A DNA stretch of 58,495 nt, taken from an uncultured Mollicutes bacterium. Lineage in GTDB: Bacteria; Bacillota_I; Bacilli_A; RF39; UBA660. The stretch spans positions 1-58,495 of the forward strand of contig CAMMVQ010000005.1 in assembly GCA_946500425.1 (NCBI GenBank). The letters are read 5' to 3'. Position numbers and translations under genes: made by a program. Below the pieces are notes generated by a model. The model made no database searches and was not told where the DNA came from. It was given only the letters and a program-made list of their open reading frames with translations. This document shows, one piece after another, positions 50,772 through 58,495 of this stretch (position 1 is its first letter; each line of letters begins with the position of its first letter).

Positions 50772-51602
50772 ATGCTTGTGAATGCCAATGAATTACTAAG
50801 GAAAGCTTCAAAGGAAGGATATGCTATTCCAGCTTATAACATAAATAACATGGAGTGGATAAAATACATTTTAGAAGCGTGTCAGGCTGATAAAAGCCCG
50901 GTTATTTTGGCGGTTACTTTGGGTACCATAAAATATTTTGGGGGATATAAAGTTGTGTTTAACGTTGTTAATTCGCTTATTAAGAGCTTAAACATTACTG
51001 TTCCAGTGGTGTTGCATCTTGACCATGCTCATAATTTTAATGAGTGTAAGATGGCCATTGATAGTGGCTTTACTTCCGTTATGTTTGATGGCTCTAGTTT
51101 AGATTTTGAAACAAACGTTAAAATTACTAACGAGGTTATAGAGTATGCTAAGGCTCATAACGTAAGTGTTGAGGCTGAATTAGGTAGTTTAGCTGGTGAA
51201 GGCCATACGGACCTACAAGAAGCACAATGGTTTGTGTCCCAAACGAACGTTGATTTTTTAGCGCCCTCAATTGGTAATCGTCATGGTTTTTATCGTGGTG
51301 AAGTTAAATTGGATTTTGATTTGTTAGGCGCAATATGTAAGGCCGTTAAAGTTCCTTTGGTACTTCACGGGGCTAGCTTTCTTGATGAAAATAAAATTAA
51401 GACCGCTATTTTTTGCGGTGTTGCTAAAATAAATATTAATACTGATTTACAATATTCGTGGTCTTTAAAAGTTAAGGAGTACCTGAAAACCAATCCGGAT
51501 GTTTATGACCCTAGATTAATAATTTCTTCGGGAGAAGAGGCCATAAAAAACAGAGTGCGTTATAATAATAATTTATTTGGGTCTAAAAATCATGAGAATT
51601 AG
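50772..51602 (+). CDS. fba: Class II fructose-bisphosphate aldolase family protein
   Basis: AIPAYNINNMEWIKYILEACQ, VVLHLDHAHNF, GFTSVMFDGS, LVLHGAS. Confidence 0.88.
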   Translation: MLVNANELLRKASKEGYAIPAYNINNMEWIKYILEACQADKSPVILAVTLGTIKYFGGYKVVFNVVNSLIKSLNITVPVVLHLDHAHNFNECKMAIDSGFTSVMFDGSSLDFETNVKITNEVIEYAKAHNVSVEAELGSLAGEGHTDLQEAQWFVSQTNVDFLAPSIGNRHGFYRGEVKLDFDLLGAICKAVKVPLVLHGASFLDENKIKTAIFCGVAKININTDLQYSWSLKVKEYLKTNPDVYDPRLIISSGEEAIKNRVRYNNNLFGSKNHEN

Positions 51603-51652
51603 GCACATATTCATGTTTTTTTAATAAAATACAGTAGATATGGAGGAGTAAA

Positions 51653-52912
51653 ATGCACAAGATAATAATTGAAGGTGGAAATAAATTAAGTGGAGAAGTA
51701 AAGATAAGTGGTTCTAAGAATGCGGCTGTTGCCCTTGTGCCAGCAGCAGTTTTATGTGATGAAGAAGTTACGATTGCTAACGTGCCAAACATATCTGACA
51801 TTGATGCGTTAGATGAAATTTTAAGTCATCTTGGTGCTACCGTTTCGCGGGATTGTGACGTAATTAAGATTGATGCATCTAAAATAGAAAACAAGTTAAT
51901 ACCAGAAAAGATTTCAAAGAAATTAAGAGCTTCTTATTATTTCATGGGAGCACTTTTAAGTAGGTTTAAAAAAGTTGAAATGTATTTTCCTGGCGGATGT
52001 TCAATTGGTGCCAGACCAATTAATTTACACCTTAAGGGATTTGAAGCGTTAGGGGCAAAAGTAAAAGAAAAGGATAACATGTTCGTCATTACCGCGGACA
52101 AGTTAAAGGGTGCTAAAATAAATCTTGATTTTGCTTCGGTTGGGGCGACGATTAACCTAATGCTTGCAGCGGTTAAAGCGGAAGGAACAACCATAATTTC
52201 TAACGCAGCAAAAGAACCGCACATTGTTAATGTTGCAACGTTTTTAAATAACATGGGAGCTAAAATAAGTGGTGCTGGTACAAGCGAAATAAAAATTGTT
52301 GGTGTAAAACATTTGCGTGCTTGTTTTCATGAGGTGGTTCCAGATTACATAGAAACGGGTACTTACATGATTTTAGCAAGTGCCATGGCAAAGAACATGA
52401 TAATTAAAAATGTTATTCCTGACCACGTGGAAGCACTTATATCAAAGCTTGATGAAATGGGGGTTCCGATGGAAATTGGGGTTGATTACATTAAGATTTC
52501 CTCACCTGATAAGCTTAATTGTACCAACATAAAAACGCAGGTATATCCCGGGTTTCCTACGGACTTACAGCAACCCATGGCGACGCTTTTAAACCAAGCT
52601 CATGGTAAGTCAGTAATTGAAGAGACCATCTGGGAAAATCGCTTTTTAAATCTTTTTGAGCTTAATAAAATGGGGGCAACCACAGAGCTTTTGACAACCG
52701 AGAAAGCGATTATTTTTGGACCCTGTAAACTGCACGGGAAGGTGGTTAACGCAACCGATTTAAGAGCTGGTGCTTCACTTGTTATTGCTGGATTAATTGC
52801 GGACGGAAAAACAATCATTAAAAACGCTGACTACATTTTAAGAGGATATGAAAATATCATTGAAAAATTAAGTAGGGTTGGTGCTAAAATTTCACTTGAA
52901 GAAATAGAATAG
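51653..52912 (+). CDS. murA: UDP-N-acetylglucosamine 1-carboxyvinyltransferase
   Basis: GGNKLSGEVKISGSKNAAVALVPA; FPTDLQQPMATLLNQAHG. Confidence 0.95.
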   Translation: MHKIIIEGGNKLSGEVKISGSKNAAVALVPAAVLCDEEVTIANVPNISDIDALDEILSHLGATVSRDCDVIKIDASKIENKLIPEKISKKLRASYYFMGALLSRFKKVEMYFPGGCSIGARPINLHLKGFEALGAKVKEKDNMFVITADKLKGAKINLDFASVGATINLMLAAVKAEGTTIISNAAKEPHIVNVATFLNNMGAKISGAGTSEIKIVGVKHLRACFHEVVPDYIETGTYMILASAMAKNMIIKNVIPDHVEALISKLDEMGVPMEIGVDYIKISSPDKLNCTNIKTQVYPGFPTDLQQPMATLLNQAHGKSVIEETIWENRFLNLFELNKMGATTELLTTEKAIIFGPCKLHGKVVNATDLRAGASLVIAGLIADGKTIIKNADYILRGYENIIEKLSRVGAKISLEEIE

Positions 52913-52936
52913 TATTGAGTTAAATACTATTTTTAT
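52908..52936 (+). terminator. Terminator overlapping the murA stop
   Basis: AATAGTATT-gagtt-AAATACTATTTTT. Confidence 0.7.
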
Positions 52937-52951
52937 TTTGGGGTGAAAAAC

Positions 52952-53713
52952 GTGAAAAGAAGATATAAATTACTTATTGGTTTGGCCGTTTGCGGACTTA
53001 TTTTACTCGTAATATTTTTTATTACCAAAGATAGAAAGATATATTATTTATCGCTTGGGGATTCTCTTGCCGCTGGTCAAACTCCTTATAATACAATTTC
53101 CGATAGCTATGGTGATTATGTTGCCCAGTACCTCATGGATAAAGAGGTTTTGGAGTTTTATACCAAGGGATACAGCAAGAGCGGATACCGATCAGTAGAC
53201 ATGTTAAATGATTTAAAGGCAAATAAAGAAATAGAAGTGGATGGTAAAAAAATAACCATTAAAAACGCACTTATAAAAGCAGATTTAGTTACGGTGAGTG
53301 TTGGCGCAAATGATTTGTTTTATAAACTTAACGTTGGCCGCGAGTTTGATTTAGAACAATTTGACGACATATATACTTACGTAGATGAAGCCATAATTGA
53401 CGTTGATAAGTATTTATATGAACTTAGAAAGGCTTGTAAAGAACAAATCATGGTACTTGGTTTTTATAATCCGTTTACTAATTTTTCTTCTAGTTTAGCT
53501 AACACCGTTGAACCGGTAATTGAATATGCTAATACCAGGATGGAAAGCATCGTAAAAAAGTATGACATGACCTTCGTTGACATTCACAACACTTTTTTAG
53601 CAAATGATAATTACCTTCCTTCCAAAATGGAAATCCATCCCACCAAGGATGGTTATCGGGCGATATCGAAGCACATAATAAACCTTATTGATGAAAAAAT
53701 GCTTGCAAAATAG
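52952..53713 (+). CDS. SGNH/GDSL hydrolase, membrane anchored
   Basis: LSLGDSLAAGQTPY, VTVSVGANDLF, IHPTKDGYRAI blocks; N-terminal TM. Confidence 0.88.
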   Translation: MKRRYKLLIGLAVCGLILLVIFFITKDRKIYYLSLGDSLAAGQTPYNTISDSYGDYVAQYLMDKEVLEFYTKGYSKSGYRSVDMLNDLKANKEIEVDGKKITIKNALIKADLVTVSVGANDLFYKLNVGREFDLEQFDDIYTYVDEAIIDVDKYLYELRKACKEQIMVLGFYNPFTNFSSSLANTVEPVIEYANTRMESIVKKYDMTFVDIHNTFLANDNYLPSKMEIHPTKDGYRAISKHIINLIDEKMLAK

Positions 53714-53749
53714 TTTTTCTCCTGATATAATATAGTGGATTTTATATCT

Positions 53750-53768
53750 ATGACTAAATGTTAGTCAT
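53750..53768 (+). promoter_or_regulatory. Candidate L31 leader hairpin
   Basis: Perfect 8-bp stem ATGACTAA-atg-TTAGTCAT just before the rpmE ribosome-binding site. Confidence 0.45.
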
Positions 53769-53789
53769 GGCGAAAGGAGATTTGAAAAA

Positions 53790-54002
53790 ATGCCTAAGAA
53801 GGAAAGTATTTATAAAGAGGCTACCGTTACTTGTACTTGCGGAAATACTTTTAAAACTAAATCTACTAAGGATAAAATTCACGTAGAGGTTTGTTCAAAG
53901 TGTCACCCGTTTTATACTGGTCAAGCAACCATGCAGTCTAAAACTGGTCGTGCGGAAAAGTTTAACCAAAAGTATGGTTTAAAAGCCAATATATCAAAAT
54001 AA
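53790..54002 (+). CDS. rpmE: 50S ribosomal protein L31 (zinc-binding C+ form)
   Basis: [31 protein letters not shown]. Confidence 0.95.
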   Translation: MPKKESIYKEATVTCTCGNTFKTKSTKDKIHVEVCSKCHPFYTGQATMQSKTGRAEKFNQKYGLKANISK

Positions 54003-54015
54003 TTGGTAAAAAGCA

Positions 54016-54045
54016 TTGACATTTACATTTAGAAAGTGTTATATT
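54016..54045 (+). promoter_or_regulatory. Sigma-A-type promoter of the str operon
   Basis: TTGACA - 18 nt - TATATT. Confidence 0.7.
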
Positions 54046-54060
54046 ATTTAAGCTGATTAG

Positions 54061-54090
54061 TTAAGTCTTGCTATCTTTGGTAAGACTTAA
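54061..54090 (+). promoter_or_regulatory. Leader hairpin in the rpsL 5' UTR
   Basis: TTAAGTCTTGC-tatctttg-GTAAGACTTAA, ~11-bp stem (one G-U), no U tract. Confidence 0.5.
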
Positions 54091-54143
54091 AAATATATCA
54101 TTAATGAAACACCAGGTAGTGTGTTAAGAAAGGAGTAGAAATT

Positions 54144-54557
54144 ATGCCTACAATTAACCAAATTCTTCGTCACGGAAGAAAGAATAAGAAGCGTAAACCA
54201 AAAGCACCGGTTTTACTTGTTAGAACTAACACTCTAAAGAAGAAAAACGTTGCTGCTAACTCTCCACAAAAACGTGGGGTATGTACTCGTGTTGGGACGA
54301 TGACGCCAAAGAAGCCAAACTCAGCGTTACGTAAGTATGCGCGTGTACGTTTAAGTAATGGTTACGAAGTTACCGCTTACATTCCAGGACAAGGACATAA
54401 CTTACAAGAGCACAGTGTGGTATTAATCCGCGGTGGGCGTGTAAAAGACCTTATCGGTGTACGTTATCACATTATAAGAGGTACTTTAGATACTGCTGGC
54501 GTTGCTGACCGTAAGCAAGGAAGAAGTAAGTATGGTGCTAAAAAGCCAAAAAAATAA
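54144..54557 (+). CDS. rpsL: 30S ribosomal protein S12
   Basis: S12 sequence ([43 protein letters not shown]). Confidence 0.98.
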   Translation: MPTINQILRHGRKNKKRKPKAPVLLVRTNTLKKKNVAANSPQKRGVCTRVGTMTPKKPNSALRKYARVRLSNGYEVTAYIPGQGHNLQEHSVVLIRGGRVKDLIGVRYHIIRGTLDTAGVADRKQGRSKYGAKKPKK

Positions 54558-54589
54558 GGATAAATACATGATAGTAAAGGAGGAAAAAT

Positions 54590-55057
54590 ATGCGTAAGAG
54601 ACGTGCTGAAAAAAGAGACGTTTTACCAGATCCAATATATAACTCAAAGGTTATAACAAAATTAATAAACCAAATAATGTTAGATGGTAAACGTGGTAAA
54701 GCAGAAACTATCGTTTATGATGCGTTTGATATGATTCATGAAAGAACAGGAGAAAACGCAAATGACGTTTTTAAAAAAGCCATGGAAAATGTTACTCCAG
54801 CTTTAGAAGTAAAGGCTCGCCGTGTTGGTGGTGCTAACTACCAAGTGCCAGTTGAGGTAAACCCGGTAAGAGCTCAAGCTTTAGCACTTCGTTGGATTGT
54901 TAACGCATCACGTTCTCGTGGTGGAAAAACGATGGCGGAAAAATTAGCAAATGAATTAATTGATGCTTCTAATGGAACTGGAGCAGCGGTTAAGAAGAAA
55001 GATGATACCCACAGAATGGCAGAAGCTAATAAAGCGTTTGCACACTATCGTTGGTAG
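54590..55057 (+). CDS. rpsG: 30S ribosomal protein S7
   Basis: S7 sequence; rpsL-rpsG-fusA-tuf order. Confidence 0.98.
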   Translation: MRKRRAEKRDVLPDPIYNSKVITKLINQIMLDGKRGKAETIVYDAFDMIHERTGENANDVFKKAMENVTPALEVKARRVGGANYQVPVEVNPVRAQALALRWIVNASRSRGGKTMAEKLANELIDASNGTGAAVKKKDDTHRMAEANKAFAHYRW

Positions 55058-55073
55058 GAAAGGATAATAGTAT

Positions 55074-57146
55074 ATGGCTCGTGAATATTCATTAGAAAAC
55101 ACTCGTAACATTGGTATTATGGCTCACGTTGACGCTGGAAAAACAACGTGTACCGAGCGTGTTTTATTCCATACTCACAAGATTCATAAGATTGGTGAAA
55201 CCCATGACGGAGCTTCCCAAATGGACTGGATGGATCAGGAAAAAGAGCGTGGTATTACCATTACATCAGCAGCTACTACCGCTTATTGGAAGGGACACAG
55301 ATTAAACATCATTGATACTCCGGGACACGTGGATTTTACGATTGAAGTTACCAGGTCTTTAAGGGTATTAGATGGTGCGGTTACGGTATTGGATTCTCAA
55401 AACGGAGTTGAACCTCAAACCGAAAACGTATGGCGTCAGGCAACTGAAATGCACGTACCAAGACTTGTTTTCTCTAATAAGATGGACAAGATGGGGGCTG
55501 ATTTTGATGCCAGTGTTAAGAGTATTAAAACTCGTTTAGGTGTTAAAGCAACACCAATACAATGGCCAATTGGGGCTGAAGCTGATTTTAACGGAATAAT
55601 AGATTTGGTTACCATGAAGGCTTACCAATATGATGGCAAACCAGAAGAAAATCCGGTTGAAATCGAAATTCCAGCAGATTTAAAGGAAATAGCAGAAGCT
55701 AAAAGAACTGAGATGATTGAAGATGCGGCTGAGTTTGATGAAGAATTAATGGAAAAATATTTGGAAGGCTCAGATATTTCCGTTGATTTAATTAAACGTG
55801 CGATAAGAAAAGGAACAATTGCGGTTAAAATGTTCCCGATGATGTGCGGAACGGCGCTAGGAAACAAAGGTGTTAAGCTAATGCTTGACGCGGTTGTTGA
55901 TTATTTACCAGCACCAACTGACATTCCTTCGATTAAAGGACACGACGCAAATGATAATTTAGTTGAAAGACATTCGTCTGATAGTGAACCTTTTGCGGCT
56001 TTAGCATTTAAGATAATGACTGATCCGTTCGTTGGTAAGTTATCGTTCTTTAGGGTTTATTCAGGAACTTTGAAGAGTGGTTCATACGTTCTTAACGCCA
56101 ATAAAAACATAAAAGAAAGAATCGGTCGTATATTACAGATGCACGCTAATAATCGTACTGAAATACAAGAAGTATACGCAGGAGATATAGCGGCAGCCGT
56201 AGGTCTTAAAAACACGACTACCGGTGATACTTTATGTGATGAAAAACATCCGGTAGTATTAGAAAAGATGGTTATCCCAGAACCAGTTATCTCAATTGCA
56301 ATTGAGCCAAAAAGTAAGGGTGACCAAGAAAAAATGTCTACCGCTTTACAGAAACTAGCTGAAGAAGACCCAACCTTTAGAGCAGAATCTGATCAAGAAT
56401 CAGGACAAACGGTTATTTCTGGTATGGGTGAACTTCACTTGGACGTATTAGTAGACAGAATGAGAAGAGAGTTTGGCGTTGAAGCAAACGTTGGTAAACC
56501 ACAAGTTGCTTATCGCGAAACATTAACTCAAAGTGGTGATTGTGAAGGTAAGTACATTAAGCAATCAGGTGGACGCGGACAATACGGACACGTTTGGGTT
56601 AAGTTTGAACCTAATAAAGATAAGGGATATGAATTCGTTGATGCTATCGTTGGTGGTGTTGTTCCTCGTGAATATATCCCGGTAGTAGACAAAGGTTTAC
56701 AAGAAGCTATGAAAACTGGTGTTCTTGCAGGATATCCTATGATAGACGTTAAAGCAACGTTATTTGATGGTTCTTACCATGACGTTGACTCTAACGAAAT
56801 GGCGTTTAAGGTAGCGGCATCATTAGCTTTAAAAGAAGCTAAAAACAAATGTAAACCAGTTCTTTTGGAACCAATTATGAAGGTAGAAATAACCGTTCCA
56901 GAAGAATACATGGGTAACGTTATGGGAGATATTACTTCTCGTCGTGGACGTCCTATGGGTCAAGAATCACAAGGTAACGCTCTTAAGATTATGGCTTACG
57001 TACCTTTATCAGAAATGTTTGGATACGCAACCAACTTAAGGTCTAATACCCAAGGTCGTGGAACGTTTATAATGTTCTTTGATCATTACGAAGAAGTACC
57101 AAAGAGTATTTCAGAAGACATCATTAAGAAAAATGGTGGACAATAA
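55074..57146 (+). CDS. fusA: Elongation factor G
   Basis: [24 protein letters not shown]; five-domain EF-G length. Confidence 0.98.
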   Translation: MAREYSLENTRNIGIMAHVDAGKTTCTERVLFHTHKIHKIGETHDGASQMDWMDQEKERGITITSAATTAYWKGHRLNIIDTPGHVDFTIEVTRSLRVLDGAVTVLDSQNGVEPQTENVWRQATEMHVPRLVFSNKMDKMGADFDASVKSIKTRLGVKATPIQWPIGAEADFNGIIDLVTMKAYQYDGKPEENPVEIEIPADLKEIAEAKRTEMIEDAAEFDEELMEKYLEGSDISVDLIKRAIRKGTIAVKMFPMMCGTALGNKGVKLMLDAVVDYLPAPTDIPSIKGHDANDNLVERHSSDSEPFAALAFKIMTDPFVGKLSFFRVYSGTLKSGSYVLNANKNIKERIGRILQMHANNRTEIQEVYAGDIAAAVGLKNTTTGDTLCDEKHPVVLEKMVIPEPVISIAIEPKSKGDQEKMSTALQKLAEEDPTFRAESDQESGQTVISGMGELHLDVLVDRMRREFGVEANVGKPQVAYRETLTQSGDCEGKYIKQSGGRGQYGHVWVKFEPNKDKGYEFVDAIVGGVVPREYIPVVDKGLQEAMKTGVLAGYPMIDVKATLFDGSYHDVDSNEMAFKVAASLALKEAKNKCKPVLLEPIMKVEITVPEEYMGNVMGDITSRRGRPMGQESQGNALKIMAYVPLSEMFGYATNLRSNTQGRGTFIMFFDHYEEVPKSISEDIIKKNGGQ
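57070..57098 (+). promoter_or_regulatory. Placeholder for the region preceding the fusA stop; see tuf promoter at 57170-57198
   Basis: No independent signal claimed here. Confidence 0.01.
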
Positions 57147-57155
57147 TAAATAATC

Positions 57156-57198
57156 CTAAGGGAAAATGCTTGATATTTTCCCTTAGATTAGATAAAAT
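57156..57198 (+). promoter_or_regulatory. fusA-tuf intergenic hairpin with an overlapping candidate tuf promoter
   Basis: 12-bp stem CTAAGGGAAAAT-gcttgat-ATTTTCCCTTAG; TTGATA - 17 nt - TAAAAT overlaps the loop and 3' arm. Confidence 0.5.
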
Positions 57199-57231
57199 AG
57201 ATATGTAATTTATATAGGGAGGAAATTAATT

Positions 57232-58416
57232 ATGGCAAAAGAAAAATTTGATCGTTCAAAGCCACACGTTAATATTGGTACCATCGGACACGTTGACCAT
57301 GGTAAAACAACATTAACTGCTGCAATTACTAAAAGATTAGCAGAAAAAGGTATGGCAAAATTTGAAGATTATGCAGATATTGATAAGGCACCAGAAGAAA
57401 GAGAACGTGGTATAACTATTAATACTGCACACGTTGAGTATGAAACTGAAAAACGTCACTATGCTCACGTTGACTGCCCAGGACACGCTGATTATGTTAA
57501 AAACATGATTACAGGTGCTGCTCAAATGGACGGAGCAATCCTAGTTTTAGCTGCAACTGATGGTCCTATGGCACAAACCAAAGAACACATCTTACTTGCA
57601 AGACAAGTTGGTGTTCCAAGAATCGTTGTATTCATGAACAAATGTGACATGGTAGACGATCCTGAAATGCTTGACTTAGTTGAGATGGACGTTCGTGAAT
57701 TATTAAACAAATATGAATACGATGGAGATAACACTCCAGTTATTCGTGGATCAGCTTTAAAAGCACTTGAAGGAGATCCTAAATGGGAAGAAAAGATTGA
57801 TGAATTAATGGATGCTGTTGATGAATGGATTCCTACTCCAGAAAGAGATAACACAAAACCATTCTTAATGTCAATCGAAGACGTATTTACAATTACTGGT
57901 CGTGGAACCGTTGTTACCGGACGTGTTGAACGTGGACAACTAAAACTTAACGACGAAGTTGAAATCGTTGGTTTAAAAGAAACTCAAAAAACCGTTGTTA
58001 CTGGTATCGAAATGTTCCGTAAGCAATTAGACTTTGCTGAGGCAGGAGATAACGCTGGTGTATTATTACGTGGTATTTCACGTGAACAAGTACAACGTGG
58101 TCAAGTACTTGCAAAACCAGGAACTGTTACTCCACATACTAAGTTTGAAGCTCAAGTTTACGTATTAAGTAAAGAAGAAGGCGGAAGACATACTCCATTC
58201 TTCTCAAATTACAGACCACAGTTCTACTTCAGAACAACTGACGTAACTGGTGTTGTAACATTACCAGAAGGTATTGAAATGGTTATGCCAGGTGATAACG
58301 TTAGCATGACAGTTGAATTAATCGCTCCAATCGCTTTGGAAAACGGAACTAAGTTCTCTATTCGTGAAGGTGGACGTACTGTTGGTGCTGGTACTGTTAC
58401 TAAGATTGATGCTTAA
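57232..58416 (+). CDS. tuf: Elongation factor Tu
   Basis: [48 protein letters not shown]. Confidence 0.99.
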   Translation: MAKEKFDRSKPHVNIGTIGHVDHGKTTLTAAITKRLAEKGMAKFEDYADIDKAPEERERGITINTAHVEYETEKRHYAHVDCPGHADYVKNMITGAAQMDGAILVLAATDGPMAQTKEHILLARQVGVPRIVVFMNKCDMVDDPEMLDLVEMDVRELLNKYEYDGDNTPVIRGSALKALEGDPKWEEKIDELMDAVDEWIPTPERDNTKPFLMSIEDVFTITGRGTVVTGRVERGQLKLNDEVEIVGLKETQKTVVTGIEMFRKQLDFAEAGDNAGVLLRGISREQVQRGQVLAKPGTVTPHTKFEAQVYVLSKEEGGRHTPFFSNYRPQFYFRTTDVTGVVTLPEGIEMVMPGDNVSMTVELIAPIALENGTKFSIREGGRTVGAGTVTKIDA

Positions 58417-58442
58417 TAATTGTATTTAAAAGACACTATAAA

Positions 58443-58495
58443 TGGACTGCACCCCATAGAGTAGACATCAAATAAAAAGCAGTTCAATAAAAATG
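58443..58495. mobile_element. Possible terminal end of an IS3-like insertion sequence, truncated by the window edge
   Basis: TGGACTGCACCCCATAGAGTAGACA resembles IS3/IS150-type ends as recalled; not verified and could instead be the tuf 3' hairpin. Confidence 0.3.

Noticed and set aside
57070-57098. Feature-list entry at 57070-57098
   Set aside because: Coordinate slip; the intended tuf promoter is 57170-57198 and is covered by the 57156-57198 entry. Disregard the 57070-57098 entry.
938-57854. Numerous - strand ORFs of 60-134 aa in the ORF track (e.g. 11015-11419, 32027-32392, 46822-47208)
   Set aside because: They lie antisense inside well-supported genes and have no recognisable family or ribosome-binding site; treated as shadow ORFs.

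Overview
AT-rich, almost entirely + strand core chromosomal region of a spore-forming, Bacilli-like Firmicute. This placement is inferred from gene content and order, not from a search. The window joins blocks that are separate in Bacillus subtilis: the origin-proximal tadA-dnaX-recR-bofA-holB-ricT-pth-mfd-spoVT-tatD-rsmA-yabG-veg-spoVG-yabP-yabQ block, the sigH-secE-nusG-rplKAJL-rpoBC block, tilS-ftsH, the pbp/ywiB-argS-rpoE-prfA-prmC-spoIIR-mntP-fba-murA-rpmE block, and the str operon rpsL-rpsG-fusA-tuf. No CRISPR array, tRNA, rRNA or complete mobile element was seen; the last ~50 bp may be an IS end. Observations most worth following up: (1) four parS-type ParB sites in 1.65 kb, two of them inside the dnaX coding sequence where they encode a repeated VPRET peptide; (2) an RpoD-like sigma factor with ~175 extra residues between its sigma3 and sigma4 regions; (3) FtsH with a C-terminal Rho_N/SAP-like extension; (4) a two-gene surface-protein operon (thioester-domain adhesin plus SdrD-B protein) with no sortase motif, located between veg and spoVG; (5) natural substitutions at classic antibiotic target positions (RpoB His526 to Asn, S12 Pro90 to Ile); (6) several leader hairpins, including one that hides the spoIIR ribosome-binding site; (7) a probable non-canonical ATC start in mntP. 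Assignments come from reading the translations; no searches or folding were run.
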